Part shown: positions 1-8,184 of the stretch, in pieces
Layout of the letters: the number at the start of each line of letters is the position of its first letter
How positions within the stretch are numbered: position 1 is the stretch's first letter
Notes under the pieces: model-generated
What the model saw: the letters and a program-made list of their open reading frames with translations, nothing else
Told to the model about the DNA's origin: nothing
Database searches by the model: none
Source: Chloroflexota bacterium
GTDB taxonomy: Bacteria > Chloroflexota > Anaerolineae > Anaerolineales > UBA11579
Length of the DNA stretch: 43,689 nucleotides
Assembly: GCA_019456165.1 (NCBI GenBank)
Contig: VRUJ01000037.1
Location: 1-43,689 of the forward strand
Reading direction: 5' to 3'
Position numbers and translations under genes: made by a program

Positions 1-1735
1 CAACATCACCGTCTCCGACGACCAGGCCACCGACGAGAGCTGCCCGGATACTTCCGGCGGGCTGGCTCCTGGCGCTTTCATAACTTGCACCGCTTCGTAC
101 ACCGTCACGCAGGCTGATTTGGATGCTGGTTCGGTTGTCAATATCGCCTCAGCTTCTGACGACGATGTCACCACCAGCCCGACAGACACCGAGACGGCCA
201 CTGCCACTCAATCTCCCGCACTCACGTTGGTCAAGTCCATCACAGCCAACGCTACATACTCGACTGTCGGTCAGGTGATCGCATACGAGTTCCTGGTGAC
301 CAACACCGGTAATGTCACCCTCTTCAACATCACTGTCTCCGACGACCAGGCCACCGACGAGAGCTGCCCGGATACTTCCGGCGGGCTGGCTCCTGGCGCT
401 TCCATAACTTGCACCGCTTCGTACACCGTCACCCAGGCTGATCTGGATGCTGGTTCGGTTGTCAACATTGCCTCGGCTTCTGACGACGATGTCACCACCA
501 GCCCAACAGACACCGAGACGGCCACTGCCACTCAATCTCCCGCGCTCACCCTGGTCAAGTCCATCACCGCCAACGCCACATACTCCACTGTCGGTCAGGT
601 GATCGCATACGAATTCCTGGTGACCAACACCGGCAATATCACTCTCTTCAACATCACCGTCTCCGACGACCAGGCCACAGACGAGAGCTGCCCGGATACT
701 TCCGGCGGGCTGGCTCCTGGCGCTTCGATAACCTGCACCGCTTCGTACACCGTCACGCAGGCTGATTTGGATGCTGGTTCGGTGGTCAATATCGCCTCAG
801 CTTCTGACGACGATGTCACCACCAGCCCCACAGACACCGAGACGGCCACGGCCACTCAATCTCCCGCGCTCACGCTGGTCAAGTCCATCACCGCCAACGC
901 CACGTACTCCAGTGTCGGTCAGGTGATCGCATACGAGTTCCTGGTGACCAACACAGGCAATGTCACCCTGTTCAACATCACCGTCTCCGACGACCAGGCC
1001 ACCGACGAGAGCTGCCCGGATACTTCCGGCGGGCTGGCTCCAGGTGCTTTCATAACTTGCACCGCTTCGTACACCGTCACGCAGGCTGATCTGGATGCAG
1101 GCAGTGTGGTCAACATCGCCTCAGCTTCTGACGACGATGTCACTACAAGTCCCACAGACACAGAGACGGCCACAGCCACCCAATCTCCCGCACTCACCCT
1201 CGTCAAGTCCATCACCGCCAACGCCACATACTCCAGTGTCGGTCAGGTGATCGCATACGAGTTCCTGGTGACTAACACCGGCAATATCACTCTCTTCAAC
1301 ATCACCGTCTCCGACGACCAGGCCACAGACGAGAGCTGCCCGGATACTTCCGGCGGGCTGGCTCCTGGCGCTTCGATAACCTGCACCGCTTCGTACACCG
1401 TCACGCAGGCTGATTTGGATGCTGGTTCGGTGGTCAATATCGCCTCAGCTTCTGACGACGATGTCACCACCAGCCCCACAGACACCGAGACGGCCACGGC
1501 CACTCAATCTCCCGCGCTCACGCTGGTCAAGTCCATCACCGCCAACGCCACGTACTCCAGTGTCGGTCAGGTGATCGCATACGAGTTCCTGGTGACCAAC
1601 ACAGGCAATGTCACCCTGTTCAACATCACCGTCTCCGACGACCAGGCCACCGACGAGAGCTGCCCGGATACTTCCGGCGGGCTGGCTCCTGGCGCTTCCA
1701 TAACTTGCACCGCTTCGTACACCGTCACGCAGCCA
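1..1735 (+). repeat. Tandem 324-bp coding repeats (DUF11 units)
   Basis: Five full units and one partial unit recur every 324 bp, seen from the CCCGGATACTTCCGGCGGG landmark near 47, 371, 695, 1019, 1343 and 1667. Units differ at only a few bases, mostly third positions. Two-unit (648-bp) blocks are identical over long stretches, which points to recent duplication or gene conversion. The array continues upstream of the window. Confidence 0.95.
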
Positions 1736-3241
1736 GATATCGACAACGGTTCTATTACTAACGTTGCGTTCGCCAGTTCGCAAAATGGTACAACCTCACC
1801 TACGTATACGGAGACAGCTACGGAAGCTAGTACTCCATTAATAGATCTATCTATAATCAAGGGGGTAGACAATAGTACCCCCAATGTAGGCAGCAATGTG
1901 ATCTTCACAATCACAGTAAGCAATGCGGCTGGTTTTTCAGATGCAACAGGTGTATCAGTAGAGGACATTCTTCCATCCGGCTACACCTACGTCTCCGACG
2001 ACAGCGGCGGAGCTTATACGGCCAACATCTGGACCATCGGAGACCTGGCTGCCGGCTCATCTGCCACTCTCAATATCACCGCTACAGTGATGGCCACAGG
2101 TCCATACGACAACTATACCCAGGTAGAAACTGCTAATGAGATCGATACCGACTCTGAGCCGGGAGATAATTCCACCACAGATGATGATGACGATACAGTC
2201 ATAGTCATTCCTAATTCCGAACCAATAATAATTGATCCTGCCGTAACAAAATCCGGCGATCCAGAGTTAGCAGAAGTTGGTGATATCGTGGTCTATACCA
2301 TTACAGTAGAAAATAATGGGAATACCGATGCTTTAAATGTCCAGGTAATTGATACAAAACCTGATTTCTTGGATGTCCTCTCGGTTACAATTTCCCCAGA
2401 TTTGGGTCAAACCATAACCATTTTGGCTAACATTATTACAGTAGATATTGGAACGTTATCTCCCAGCGACTTTTTCACGATCACGATTACCACACAGGTA
2501 AACGCTTTAGGGCAACCACCAGGGGGCACGAATACAGTTGAAATATTTACATCCTCCATTGACAGCGTCCTGGAAAATAATATCGCGGGTTCTCCTCTCC
2601 AGATTGTTGTACGGAGTGAAGAAGGATTCGCATTACCCGAAACGGGATTTGCGCCTGGTAGAGTTACTCAATTACCAACTCAACCAGAAAAATTGAGCTA
2701 CACGAGCAATGACGGGATGTTCCTGGAAATTCCGGCTCTGGGTGTTGAGATGCAAATTGAAGGCATACCCATAACCGATGAAGGTTGGGATGTTACCTGG
2801 CTGGGTGAAAATGCAGGTTACTTAGAAAGCACAGCCTTCCCAACATGGGCTGGTAACACAGGTATTGCCGGTCACGTAACCCTTCCAAATGGTTTTCCTG
2901 GGCCATTTGCCAACCTCGACCAACTGCAATTTGGCGATGAAATTATTATTCATGCCTGGGGGTCAAAATACACGTACGAAATTCGCAATGTTGATGAAGT
3001 AAATCCAAACGATTTCTCAATTCTCGAACACCAAGAATACGATTGGATCACATTAATCACATGCAAAGAATTTAACGATACCCTGGATATATATGAAGTG
3101 CGTTTAATAGCTCAGGCTGTGTTAATTTCAGTTGAAAGTGAAACGAGCGCCCTAAACTCTGATTTTTCAATGAGCTGGCTGCCGTTATTCATTGACAATC
3201 GTTTAGTGAGGGCTCTTTTATATACGATCGTACGATTTTAG
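2..3241 (+). CDS. DUF11-repeat surface protein with C-terminal sortase domain (5' partial)
   Basis: The reading frame is open from base 2, so the true start lies upstream; the first ATG in frame (119) is inside a repeat. The protein consists of 108-residue DUF11-type repeats, recognisable by Thr-Asn-Thr-Gly-Asn and VSDDQATDESCPD. Two diverged DUF11-like domains follow (about 1850-2200 and 2230-2590), then LPETG at 2633-2647 and a sortase domain (about 2700-3125). The sortase triad is visible: His in AGHV (2873), Cys in TLITC (3062) and Arg in EVRL (3101). DUF11 repeats are usually extracellular stalks, and sortases are Cys transpeptidases that cleave LPxTG-like signals. The final 35 residues contain no convincing transmembrane helix. 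The substrate is unknown; self-attachment or self-release is inference. A strong terminator follows. Confidence 0.9.
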   Translation, partial: NITVSDDQATDESCPDTSGGLAPGAFITCTASYTVTQADLDAGSVVNIASASDDDVTTSPTDTETATATQSPALTLVKSITANATYSTVGQVIAYEFLVTNTGNVTLFNITVSDDQATDESCPDTSGGLAPGASITCTASYTVTQADLDAGSVVNIASASDDDVTTSPTDTETATATQSPALTLVKSITANATYSTVGQVIAYEFLVTNTGNITLFNITVSDDQATDESCPDTSGGLAPGASITCTASYTVTQADLDAGSVVNIASASDDDVTTSPTDTETATATQSPALTLVKSITANATYSSVGQVIAYEFLVTNTGNVTLFNITVSDDQATDESCPDTSGGLAPGAFITCTASYTVTQADLDAGSVVNIASASDDDVTTSPTDTETATATQSPALTLVKSITANATYSSVGQVIAYEFLVTNTGNITLFNITVSDDQATDESCPDTSGGLAPGASITCTASYTVTQADLDAGSVVNIASASDDDVTTSPTDTETATATQSPALTLVKSITANATYSSVGQVIAYEFLVTNTGNVTLFNITVSDDQATDESCPDTSGGLAPGASITCTASYTVTQPDIDNGSITNVAFASSQNGTTSPTYTETATEASTPLIDLSIIKGVDNSTPNVGSNVIFTITVSNAAGFSDATGVSVEDILPSGYTYVSDDSGGAYTANIWTIGDLAAGSSATLNITATVMATGPYDNYTQVETANEIDTDSEPGDNSTTDDDDDTVIVIPNSEPIIIDPAVTKSGDPELAEVGDIVVYTITVENNGNTDALNVQVIDTKPDFLDVLSVTISPDLGQTITILANIITVDIGTLSPSDFFTITITTQVNALGQPPGGTNTVEIFTSSIDSVLENNIAGSPLQIVVRSEEGFALPETGFAPGRVTQLPTQPEKLSYTSNDGMFLEIPALGVEMQIEGIPITDEGWDVTWLGENAGYLESTAFPTWAGNTGIAGHVTLPNGFPGPFANLDQLQFGDEIIIHAWGSKYTYEIRNVDEVNPNDFSILEHQEYDWITLITCKEFNDTLDIYEVRLIAQAVLISVESETSALNSDFSMSWLPLFIDNRLVRALLYTIVRF

Positions 3242-3267
3242 GTTAATTATTAGATAACCCGGGTTTG

Positions 3268-3308
3268 AAAAACCAACCAGGAAAACTTCCTTTCTGGTTG
3301 GTTTTTCC
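3268..3308 (+). terminator. Rho-independent terminator after the sortase-fusion gene
   Basis: A perfect 13-bp stem (3268-3280 with 3294-3306) encloses a 13-base loop. The 3' arm ends in a run of T. It lies 27 bases after the stop codon. Confidence 0.85.
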
Positions 3309-3367
3309 TTTCTAGGGAGAGGCTGGGGCAGAAAGTTAGGACCACCATTTTTTTCTATACGAGTCTG

Positions 3368-3396
3368 TTGCAGAAATTAATTTTTTAGAATAAAAT
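3368..3396 (+). promoter_or_regulatory. Predicted sigma-70-type promoter for the tdh-like gene
   Basis: TTGCAG (3368-3373) and TAAAAT (3391-3396) are separated by 17 bases, 78 bases before the start codon. It lies between the upstream terminator and the gene. Prediction from sequence only. Confidence 0.45.
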
Positions 3397-3474
3397 ACCT
3401 GGAACAATGAGCAATCGAGTGGGAACTCGCACAATTATTGAAATGATTATATATTTGAAAAGAGTTCATAACTG

Positions 3475-4575
3475 ATGAAAAACATAGGTATTATGAATGC
3501 ACTCGTCAAACCGTATGGCACATCGGGGTTAAAATATATTACAGACGCTGTCATTCCAACTATTGGCCCGGAAGATGTATTAATAAAAGTGATAACTGCT
3601 TCTGTGTGCGGCACTGATTTACATATTTATAAATCTGATCCATCTATCAAAGATAGAGTGGCAGACAACCAGATAATCGGACACGAATTTTGTGGGGAAG
3701 TTATTGAAGTCGGAGAACGGGTCACTTTGTTGACCGAAGGCGATTTAGTTGCCAGCGAGAGTCATATAATCGATAACACCTGTTTTCAATGTCTAAACGG
3801 CCAAAAGCATTTGTGTCAAAACATTTCCTTGATTGGCATCGACCGCCCAGGAGGTTTAGCTCAATATGTCGCCATCCCAGCTGCCAATGCGATTAAATTT
3901 ACCGATGAGATTAAAAATGGCAAAATTTCTCATGAAATCGCAAGTTTCATGGATGCATACGGAAATGCGGTGGATACAGCTATGGTAGTGCCACTCACCG
4001 CAAAAACCGTTCTGATCACGGGATGTGGTCCCCAAGGTTTGATGGCTATCGCGATTGCATTAGCTTCTGGTGCAAAGCAGGTTATCGCTACAGAGGTTGC
4101 TGAGCAGCGTATCAGTATGGCGCGTGAAATCATCAAAATCCACTCCCCTAATAAGAATAGAAATGATTTGATCCTAAATGGAAAAGATAGCGAGTTGGTA
4201 AATAAAATCTACCAGGCCACGGATGGTTTGGGTATTGATGTTTTATTAGAAATGTCTGGGCATCCCACAGCGATCAGCGATGGTTTGGCAACCCTTAGGA
4301 ATGGTGGTCATGCGGTGATCTTAGGGGTTTCCTCAGGAAATATCGAACTAGATTGGCCAGACTTGATATTTAAGGGCATTACGATGCATTTCAGGTATGG
4401 CCGGAAGCTGTATCAAACCTGGACGGATGGGCGCAGGTTATTGGAATCTGGTGCGGTAAATCTTGAAACACTGGTATTTAAAAAAACTTTCAAACTGGAA
4501 GAATTTGAGGAGGCCTTCGAGGGATTATTCAAGGGAGAAGCAGCGAAGATCATTTTTTCCCCCAACGATAGATAG
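3475..4575 (+). CDS. tdh: Zinc-dependent medium-chain dehydrogenase, L-threonine 3-dehydrogenase-like
   Basis: It is a medium-chain alcohol dehydrogenase of 366 residues closest in pattern to threonine 3-dehydrogenase, which oxidises L-threonine with NAD+ to 2-amino-3-ketobutyrate. Catalytic zinc motifs are SVCGTDLHIY and IIGHEF. The Rossmann loop is GCGPQG, and LEMSGHP and FKGITMHFRYGR follow in the usual order. The structural zinc loop has three of the four expected Cys (TCFQC and HLC); the first position appears to be Asp in HIIDNTC. No operon partner such as kbl is adjacent; the gene lies alone between two terminators. Sorbitol or another polyol dehydrogenase remains possible. ATG 3475 is used; an in-frame ATG at 3493 would also leave the domain intact. 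Confidence 0.8.
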   Translation: MKNIGIMNALVKPYGTSGLKYITDAVIPTIGPEDVLIKVITASVCGTDLHIYKSDPSIKDRVADNQIIGHEFCGEVIEVGERVTLLTEGDLVASESHIIDNTCFQCLNGQKHLCQNISLIGIDRPGGLAQYVAIPAANAIKFTDEIKNGKISHEIASFMDAYGNAVDTAMVVPLTAKTVLITGCGPQGLMAIAIALASGAKQVIATEVAEQRISMAREIIKIHSPNKNRNDLILNGKDSELVNKIYQATDGLGIDVLLEMSGHPTAISDGLATLRNGGHAVILGVSSGNIELDWPDLIFKGITMHFRYGRKLYQTWTDGRRLLESGAVNLETLVFKKTFKLEEFEEAFEGLFKGEAAKIIFSPNDR

Positions 4576-4653
4576 GTATATTCACACTAGCTTCGGAAAT
4601 TGATCTCTTATATCATTCAGACCAGAAATACTTTCAATCGCGCATAAGTTTTG

Positions 4654-4685
4654 AAAGGGCGCTTCAGATTTGAAGCGCCCTTTTT
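4654..4685 (+). terminator. Rho-independent terminator after the tdh-like gene
   Basis: A perfect 13-bp stem (4654-4666 with 4671-4683) has a 4-base loop, and the 3' arm runs into a T tract. Because A residues flank the 5' side, it may also serve the convergent cupredoxin gene. Confidence 0.85.
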
Positions 4686-4730
4686 CATCATGTTAATTGA
4701 TTTTAGTGTTTCCTATCTACTCCACAATTA

Positions 4731-5147
4731 CTACTCAGTAACAATCACAACTCCTGACATTCCCGATCCATTCGGACCTCCATGATATGCGCAGTAATAA
4801 GGGAATGTCCCTACTTCATTGTATGTGATGGAAAATGCATTTCCACTAGCCATATTACCACTATCAAATGAGCTATCATCAGCAGTCACGGTGTGGGGAA
4901 AATTGCCAGAGTGAGTCCACACAACAGTTGTACCTACAGAAACTGTAATTTCTCGACCTTCAAAAGCGCTATCCACTACCCTCACAGATCGAGTTGGTCC
5001 TGTTTCAGGTTCCGGCTCAGATAGCTCAGTCTCTTCTAACTCTGGGGCTTCAGTAGCTTCTGAGGTAATTTCTCCTCCACTCCCACAGGCACTTAGGAAT
5101 AATGCTAAAATAATAAACAATAATAACGACCAGCGAATTTTTTTCAT
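4731..5147 (-). CDS. Cupredoxin (plastocyanin-like) lipoprotein
   Basis: It is a small blue copper lipoprotein of 138 residues. A signal peptide ends in the lipobox LSAC (Cys21), followed by an acidic, Pro/Glu-rich linker to about residue 52 and a single cupredoxin domain. All four expected type 1 copper ligands are visible: His85 in FPHTV, Cys119 and His122 in YYCAYH, and Met130 in GMSG. It probably carries electrons at the outer face of the membrane; the partner is not identifiable. A strong AAGGAG site precedes the ATG. It lies 1.1 kb from the divergently transcribed DtxR/multicopper oxidase genes, so a shared role in copper or electron transfer is possible but is inference. Confidence 0.88.
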   Translation of the reverse strand: MKKIRWSLLLFIILALFLSACGSGGEITSEATEAPELEETELSEPEPETGPTRSVRVVDSAFEGREITVSVGTTVVWTHSGNFPHTVTADDSSFDSGNMASGNAFSITYNEVGTFPYYCAYHGGPNGSGMSGVVIVTE

Positions 5148-5335
5148 CTTTCTCTCCTTATTCGAATAAGTGTTTTATCTACAAATATGACATCAATTAT
5201 CTGCTATTCAGATTATATACAGCAAATATTAAAATGATTGCTATCTTCATTAAGAAAGCATTAGAATTACATTATTCTCGAATAGGTAAATTGTAATAAT
5301 AATTCCTATATTTTCTCAAAACCCCCAAACGAAAA

Positions 5336-6127
5336 TCACGGTGCTGCTTCTGGAGTTATCTGGCGTAAATCTTGATAACCAAGATCTATCATCCAACGGC
5401 ACAGGATCGGACCCCCGTGGCGATCTGGTAAAGGGATGCCGTCTTCTGTTGGGACTCCCGTATAACCCCGAAAATACCCATATTGACCGGTGAGTTGTTC
5501 CCTCGCGGCATAAGAAAGTTCCGCGTCGCCGATAGCAATTGCATGGATGTGTATCGGAGAACCAGGATTCAATTCACCATATTCACGCAGCCAGGCGGCA
5601 AAGCCTGCAATTCGCAATGCCCGTATTAGGGGGTCAATTTCATCGTACAAAATTTCCCAATGCGTGCGATCCAACACAGATATATCAACCGCGCCGCCCC
5701 CAGCGTGGGTGCCAAAACTGAGCGGCTCCGAATCAGTATAATTTCCCTGGGTTAGAGCATTCCCGCTCACATCGATCACGCCATTATAAATACCCGCCGC
5801 GTGCTGCAGCATCGCATAGGTGCGTTGGTTCAACCAGTGACCATCTACCTGCAAGCGAGAGTAATCTTCGGGTGGTTGTAAGCATCCTTTGGGTTCGGGG
5901 AATAGTGTGGGGCTGGGGGTGAAAGTAATAGTTGCTGTTGAGGTGGTTGTGCCGGTGCTGGTCGTTGTGGGTGTATCTGTCGTGGTGACGGTGAGGGTTC
6001 TCGTAGCCAGGGCGGTTTGTGTAGGTGTGGGGGTGGGAGATAGCAGCACAATCACTATGACGCCAAAGAGTAGTACCAGGATGAGGAGAAAAATAATCAG
6101 GATAAGGGATGACCGCCGCTTGTTCAT
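5336..6127 (-). CDS. Membrane-anchored LAS-type metallopeptidase-like protein
   Basis: The protein has 263 residues: one N-terminal transmembrane helix (about 8-29), a Thr/Pro-rich stalk (about 30-75) and a globular domain. The domain has H141-x6-D148 in THAGGGAVDI and H193-x-H195 in PIHIHAI. This is the zinc-ligand pattern of the LAS group (lysostaphin, D-Ala-D-Ala peptidases, hedgehog), which includes M15 carboxypeptidases. A role in cutting peptidoglycan peptides outside the cell is inferred. Cys at about 82 and near the C terminus could form a disulfide. It is divergent from the DtxR gene, with about 160 bases between the starts. The exact family is uncertain because the sequence is far from typical VanY. 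Confidence 0.6.
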   Translation of the reverse strand: MNKRRSSLILIIFLLILVLLFGVIVIVLLSPTPTPTQTALATRTLTVTTTDTPTTTSTGTTTSTATITFTPSPTLFPEPKGCLQPPEDYSRLQVDGHWLNQRTYAMLQHAAGIYNGVIDVSGNALTQGNYTDSEPLSFGTHAGGGAVDISVLDRTHWEILYDEIDPLIRALRIAGFAAWLREYGELNPGSPIHIHAIAIGDAELSYAAREQLTGQYGYFRGYTGVPTEDGIPLPDRHGGPILCRWMIDLGYQDLRQITPEAAP

Positions 6128-6214
6128 GAAGAAATTATACTCAATTCAATGTAATTATAGGAGATCACAGTTTTTCCAAACATTACCTTTCAATATTTTG
6201 ATAGCTTGGCTAGA

Positions 6215-6241
6215 TTGACAAACGCAAAAATATGATATAAT
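6215..6241 (+). promoter_or_regulatory. Predicted promoter of the dtxR-like gene
   Basis: A consensus TTGACA lies at 6215-6220. TATAAT at 6236-6241 gives a 15-base spacer; the alternative TAATAT at 6238-6243 gives 17. The start codon is 47 bases downstream of TATAAT, and the operator palindrome begins just after it. Confidence 0.6.
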
Positions 6242-6245
6242 ATAT

Positions 6246-6273
6246 ATAAAATTTAGTCTAACCTAAATTTTAT
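6246..6273. promoter_or_regulatory. Palindromic operator, probable DtxR-family binding site
   Basis: Perfect 11-bp inverted arms (6246-6256 and 6263-6273) flank a 6-base centre. The core TTAGTCTAACCTAA contains the half-site CTAACCTAA known from DtxR/IdeR operators (consensus TTAGGTTAGSCTAACCTAA). It sits immediately after the -10 box and would overlap the transcription start, which suits repression by the metal-loaded regulator encoded next door. Confidence 0.75.
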
Positions 6274-6287
6274 TTAAGGAATTGATT

Positions 6288-6965
6288 ATGCGTGATAAAT
6301 TGACTCAAGCAATTGAAGATTATCTAAAAGCCATCTTCGAGTTAACCCGCAACGAAGGGCGCGCCTCCACAAACCAACTGGCCGAGTATCTTGAGGTATC
6401 ACCGGCTTCCATCACCGGCATGATCCAGAAACTGGCAACAACCGACCCACCCTTGGTCCAGTACCTCAAACACCATGGTGTAACCCTTACTGCTCAGGGT
6501 GAAAAAGTAGCGTTGGAAATCGTGCGTCACCACCGCCTGCTGGAAATGTACTTGCACCAAACATTGGGCTACCCCTGGGACGAGGTCCACGAGGAAGCAG
6601 ACCGCTTAGAGCACGTAATCTCTGAACAGTTTGAAGAGAAGATCGCAGTTGCTCTAGGGGATCCCCGTCACGACCCACACGGCGACCCGATCCCACGGAA
6701 AGATCTCAGCATGCCGAATGCACCTGAGACTCGCTTATTTGAGCTTCGTCCCAAGCAATTGGCAACGATCATGCGAGTGAGAGATACAGATCCTAATCTA
6801 TTGAGGTATTTAAGCTCCTTAGGAGTAACCCCTGGTGCAACGGTAAAGGTTGTGGGTTTTTCTGAATTTGATAGCAATCTTCACTTGATCGTTGGCGAGG
6901 GAGGCGAAACAATAGTCTTAGGACCCCAAATCACTGAACAAATCTTCGTAAATCAAATCTCATAA
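6288..6965 (+). CDS. DtxR/MntR-family metal-dependent transcriptional regulator
   Basis: The family represses metal-uptake genes when loaded with Fe2+ or Mn2+. The 225-residue protein has an N-terminal winged helix (about 1-70, with STNQLAEYLEVSPASITGMI as recognition region), a metal-binding dimerisation domain (HHRLLEMYL, EEADRLEHVISEQFEEKI, DPRHDPHGDPIP) and a C-terminal FeoA/SH3-like domain (from about 145). ATG 6288 is chosen because AAGGA lies 7 bases upstream; a TTG at 6282 is in frame but too close to that site. The palindrome in its promoter implies autoregulation. A multicopper oxidase and a ZIP transporter follow on the same strand with short gaps and probably form its regulon. Whether it senses iron, manganese or zinc cannot be read from the sequence. 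Confidence 0.9.
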   Translation: MRDKLTQAIEDYLKAIFELTRNEGRASTNQLAEYLEVSPASITGMIQKLATTDPPLVQYLKHHGVTLTAQGEKVALEIVRHHRLLEMYLHQTLGYPWDEVHEEADRLEHVISEQFEEKIAVALGDPRHDPHGDPIPRKDLSMPNAPETRLFELRPKQLATIMRVRDTDPNLLRYLSSLGVTPGATVKVVGFSEFDSNLHLIVGEGGETIVLGPQITEQIFVNQIS

Positions 6966-7032
6966 TAATTTTTCCCTATTCTATAGTCGTATATAAACCA
7001 GATGAGTAATTCAGACAATAAAGGTGAAAGTA

Positions 7033-8175
7033 ATGCAAATTAATTTATCCAGAAGAGAATTTCTGAAGGCTGGGATTCTGAGTCTCTTGGCTCCAGCAGG
7101 CGCAGCCGCGCTGGCCAAAATCGCTCCAGAACACCAAACAACTTTAACCCCTCCCCCGATATTGCAAGACCATGACCACTCTAGCCACGAATCTATGGGT
7201 ACAGTTGGTAAGGTGAACCACGCAGCCAACCAATACCATCCAGCAGAAATGTTGAAGGAGTTCGATTACGGTAAGGTCAGCCAACTTGATAACGGCCAAA
7301 CCCTTCGGGAGTATTTATTCATGGCGGAAGATAGGGAGATTGAAATCGCACCGGGGGTGTATTTCCCCGCCTGGGTTTACGGCAGCCCCAGCTCACCTGA
7401 ATCAATTCGAGCTGGGAAAATAGTTGGGCGGGTTCCAGGCCCCTCCATCCGCTGTGTGGAAGGCGACCGCATACGCATAACTTTTGTCAATGCGGGCAGC
7501 CACCCACACACCATCCATTTTCATGGAATCCATGGGGCATCCATGGATGGTGTTCCTGGGAACGGAGATGGGTCGATATTCCCAGGGCAGAGCACAATTT
7601 ATGAATTTGATGCTGCCCCTTTCGGCTGCCACTTGTACCACTGCCATGCCCTCCCGCTTAAACGTCACGTGCATAAAGGTCTTTATGGCGCCTTTATCGT
7701 CGATCCCGACCCTGAAAAATATAGCGGTAGAGAGAAGGAGATCGCCAAAACACGCAATCACCTTTACACTGAAAATGAAAGTGTAAATGAGATGATGATG
7801 CTCATGAACGGATTCGATACAAACTTCGACGGTGATAATGAGGTCTATGCAGTTAATTCTGTCGCCTTCGCCTTCATGAATGAGCCTATCAAAATAAAAC
7901 ACGATCAACTTCAAAGGATATATCTCATCAATGTAACCGAGTTTGATCCCATCAACTCGCTGCACATCCATGCGAATTTCTTCGATTACTACGACCATGG
8001 GACAACCTTGCAACCCACCTTAAAAACTGTAGATACTATCATGCAATGCCAGGCCCAACGCGGCATAGTCGAAATCTCTTTTAAGGATTTTGAACCTGGA
8101 CGCTATATGTTTCACGCTCATCAAAGCGAATTTGCAGAACTTGGTTGGATGGGCTTCTTTGAGGTCGAGGCATAG
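7033..8175 (+). CDS. Tat-exported two-domain multicopper oxidase
   Basis: Multicopper oxidases couple substrate or metal-ion oxidation to reduction of O2 to water; nitrite reductases share the fold. The protein has 380 residues. The N terminus has a twin-arginine signal (SRREFLKAG) and an Ala-rich helix. Domain 1 has HTIHFHG (His159, 162, 164) and LYHCH with Cys204, His203/205, His212 and an axial-position Leu217. Domain 2 has LHIHANFF (His311/313) and FHAHQ (His361/363), where the usual Cys is Ala. So one type 1 site lies in domain 1, with cluster ligands spread over both domains. ATG 7033 is preferred because AAAGG precedes it by 8 bases; an in-frame GTG at 7024 overlaps that site. It lies between the DtxR regulator and a ZIP transporter, suggesting metal oxidation coupled to uptake. 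Substrate unknown. Confidence 0.85.
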   Translation: MQINLSRREFLKAGILSLLAPAGAAALAKIAPEHQTTLTPPPILQDHDHSSHESMGTVGKVNHAANQYHPAEMLKEFDYGKVSQLDNGQTLREYLFMAEDREIEIAPGVYFPAWVYGSPSSPESIRAGKIVGRVPGPSIRCVEGDRIRITFVNAGSHPHTIHFHGIHGASMDGVPGNGDGSIFPGQSTIYEFDAAPFGCHLYHCHALPLKRHVHKGLYGAFIVDPDPEKYSGREKEIAKTRNHLYTENESVNEMMMLMNGFDTNFDGDNEVYAVNSVAFAFMNEPIKIKHDQLQRIYLINVTEFDPINSLHIHANFFDYYDHGTTLQPTLKTVDTIMQCQAQRGIVEISFKDFEPGRYMFHAHQSEFAELGWMGFFEVEA

Positions 8176-8184
8176 GAAAAAATA

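Noticed and set aside
1..1735. Regular repeats that might suggest a CRISPR array
   Set aside because: Units are 324 bp, coding and without unique spacers.
149..1968. Several minus-strand open frames of 86-133 codons across the DUF11 repeats
   Set aside because: They are antisense shadows that repeat with the 324-bp unit, and show no ribosome binding sites or domains.
4599..4700. Possible small RNA between the tdh-like and cupredoxin genes
   Set aside because: The only structure is a standard terminator hairpin; no promoter is seen.
5889..6218. 109-codon + strand Val-rich frame opposite the LAS-like peptidase gene
   Set aside because: It is antisense to the Thr/Pro stalk, and its end runs into the promoter region of the DtxR gene.
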